Source: Geopsychrobacter sp.
GTDB taxonomy: Bacteria; Desulfobacterota; Desulfuromonadia; Desulfuromonadales; Geopsychrobacteraceae
Direction: 5' to 3'
Assembly: GCA_030620915.1 (NCBI GenBank)
Contig: JAUXIR010000093.1
Location: 1 to 6,389 of the forward strand
DNA length: 6,389 bases
Of this stretch, positions 6,388-6,389 are shown piece after piece. Position numbers and translations under genes: made by a program. The notes under the pieces are model-generated. The model was not told the DNA's origin and did no database searches. It saw nothing but the letters and a program-made list of their open reading frames with translations. Position 1 is the stretch's first letter; each line of letters starts with the position of its first letter.

Positions 6388-6389
6388 AC
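6372..6389 (+). CDS. Start of an unidentified gene, cut by the window end (possibly pyruvate, phosphate dikinase)
   Basis: Only six codons are visible, MMKFGY. AAAGG (6361-6365) lies 6 bp before the first ATG, a good ribosome binding site; a second ATG follows directly. An in-frame ATG at 6336, just after a TAG stop, would extend the protein by 12 residues (MAGYWSSPERFI) but has no close Shine-Dalgarno, so I prefer 6372. In Geobacter-type genomes, as I recall, ppdK lies after glyS, and PPDK proteins begin M-x-K-[WY]-V-Y-x-F. MMKFGY is loosely compatible with that, but six residues cannot settle it. It may equally be another gene or no gene at all. Confidence 0.35.

Overview
The window carries seven genes, all on the plus strand, and reads as ordinary bacterial housekeeping DNA of moderately high GC. 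Protein content suggests a Gram-negative bacterium of the Desulfuromonadia/Geobacter-like (former Deltaproteobacteria) type. The grounds are an alpha C-terminal domain of the NCLKNAQI / [17 protein letters not shown] type, a two-subunit glycyl-tRNA synthetase, an L17 with an acidic tail, and a cysteine-bearing RecO. This placement is inference from remembered family features, not a computed phylogeny. Layout: (1) 1-926 is the end of the ribosomal 'alpha' operon: the 3' part of rpoA, then rplQ, closed by a strong intrinsic terminator. (2) 927-3169 is a second unit: a candidate sigma70 promoter, mgtE (Mg2+ channel/transporter) and, 12 bp later, recO (recombination mediator) with a GTG start. (3) 3166-6255 is a third unit: a very good sigma70-like promoter whose -35 box overlaps the recO stop codon, then glyQ and glyS, the alpha and beta subunits of glycyl-tRNA synthetase. 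A 10-bp intercistronic hairpin separates the two. (4) 6256-6389 is a structured intergenic stretch with several consecutive inverted repeats, ending in what looks like the first six codons of another gene. How the genes fit together: RpoA and L17 are transcription and translation core components, and GlyQ/GlyS form one enzyme that charges tRNA-Gly. MgtE and RecO have no evident functional link to each other; their pairing looks like simple co-transcription. I see no mobile element, CRISPR array, tRNA/rRNA gene, phage gene or defence system, and no evidence of a new biological system. The points most worth a second look are small regulatory ones: the glyQ promoter with its GC-only discriminator, the glyQ-glyS hairpin with a competing alternative pairing, and the run of hairpins after glyS, the last of which would mask the start site of the next gene.
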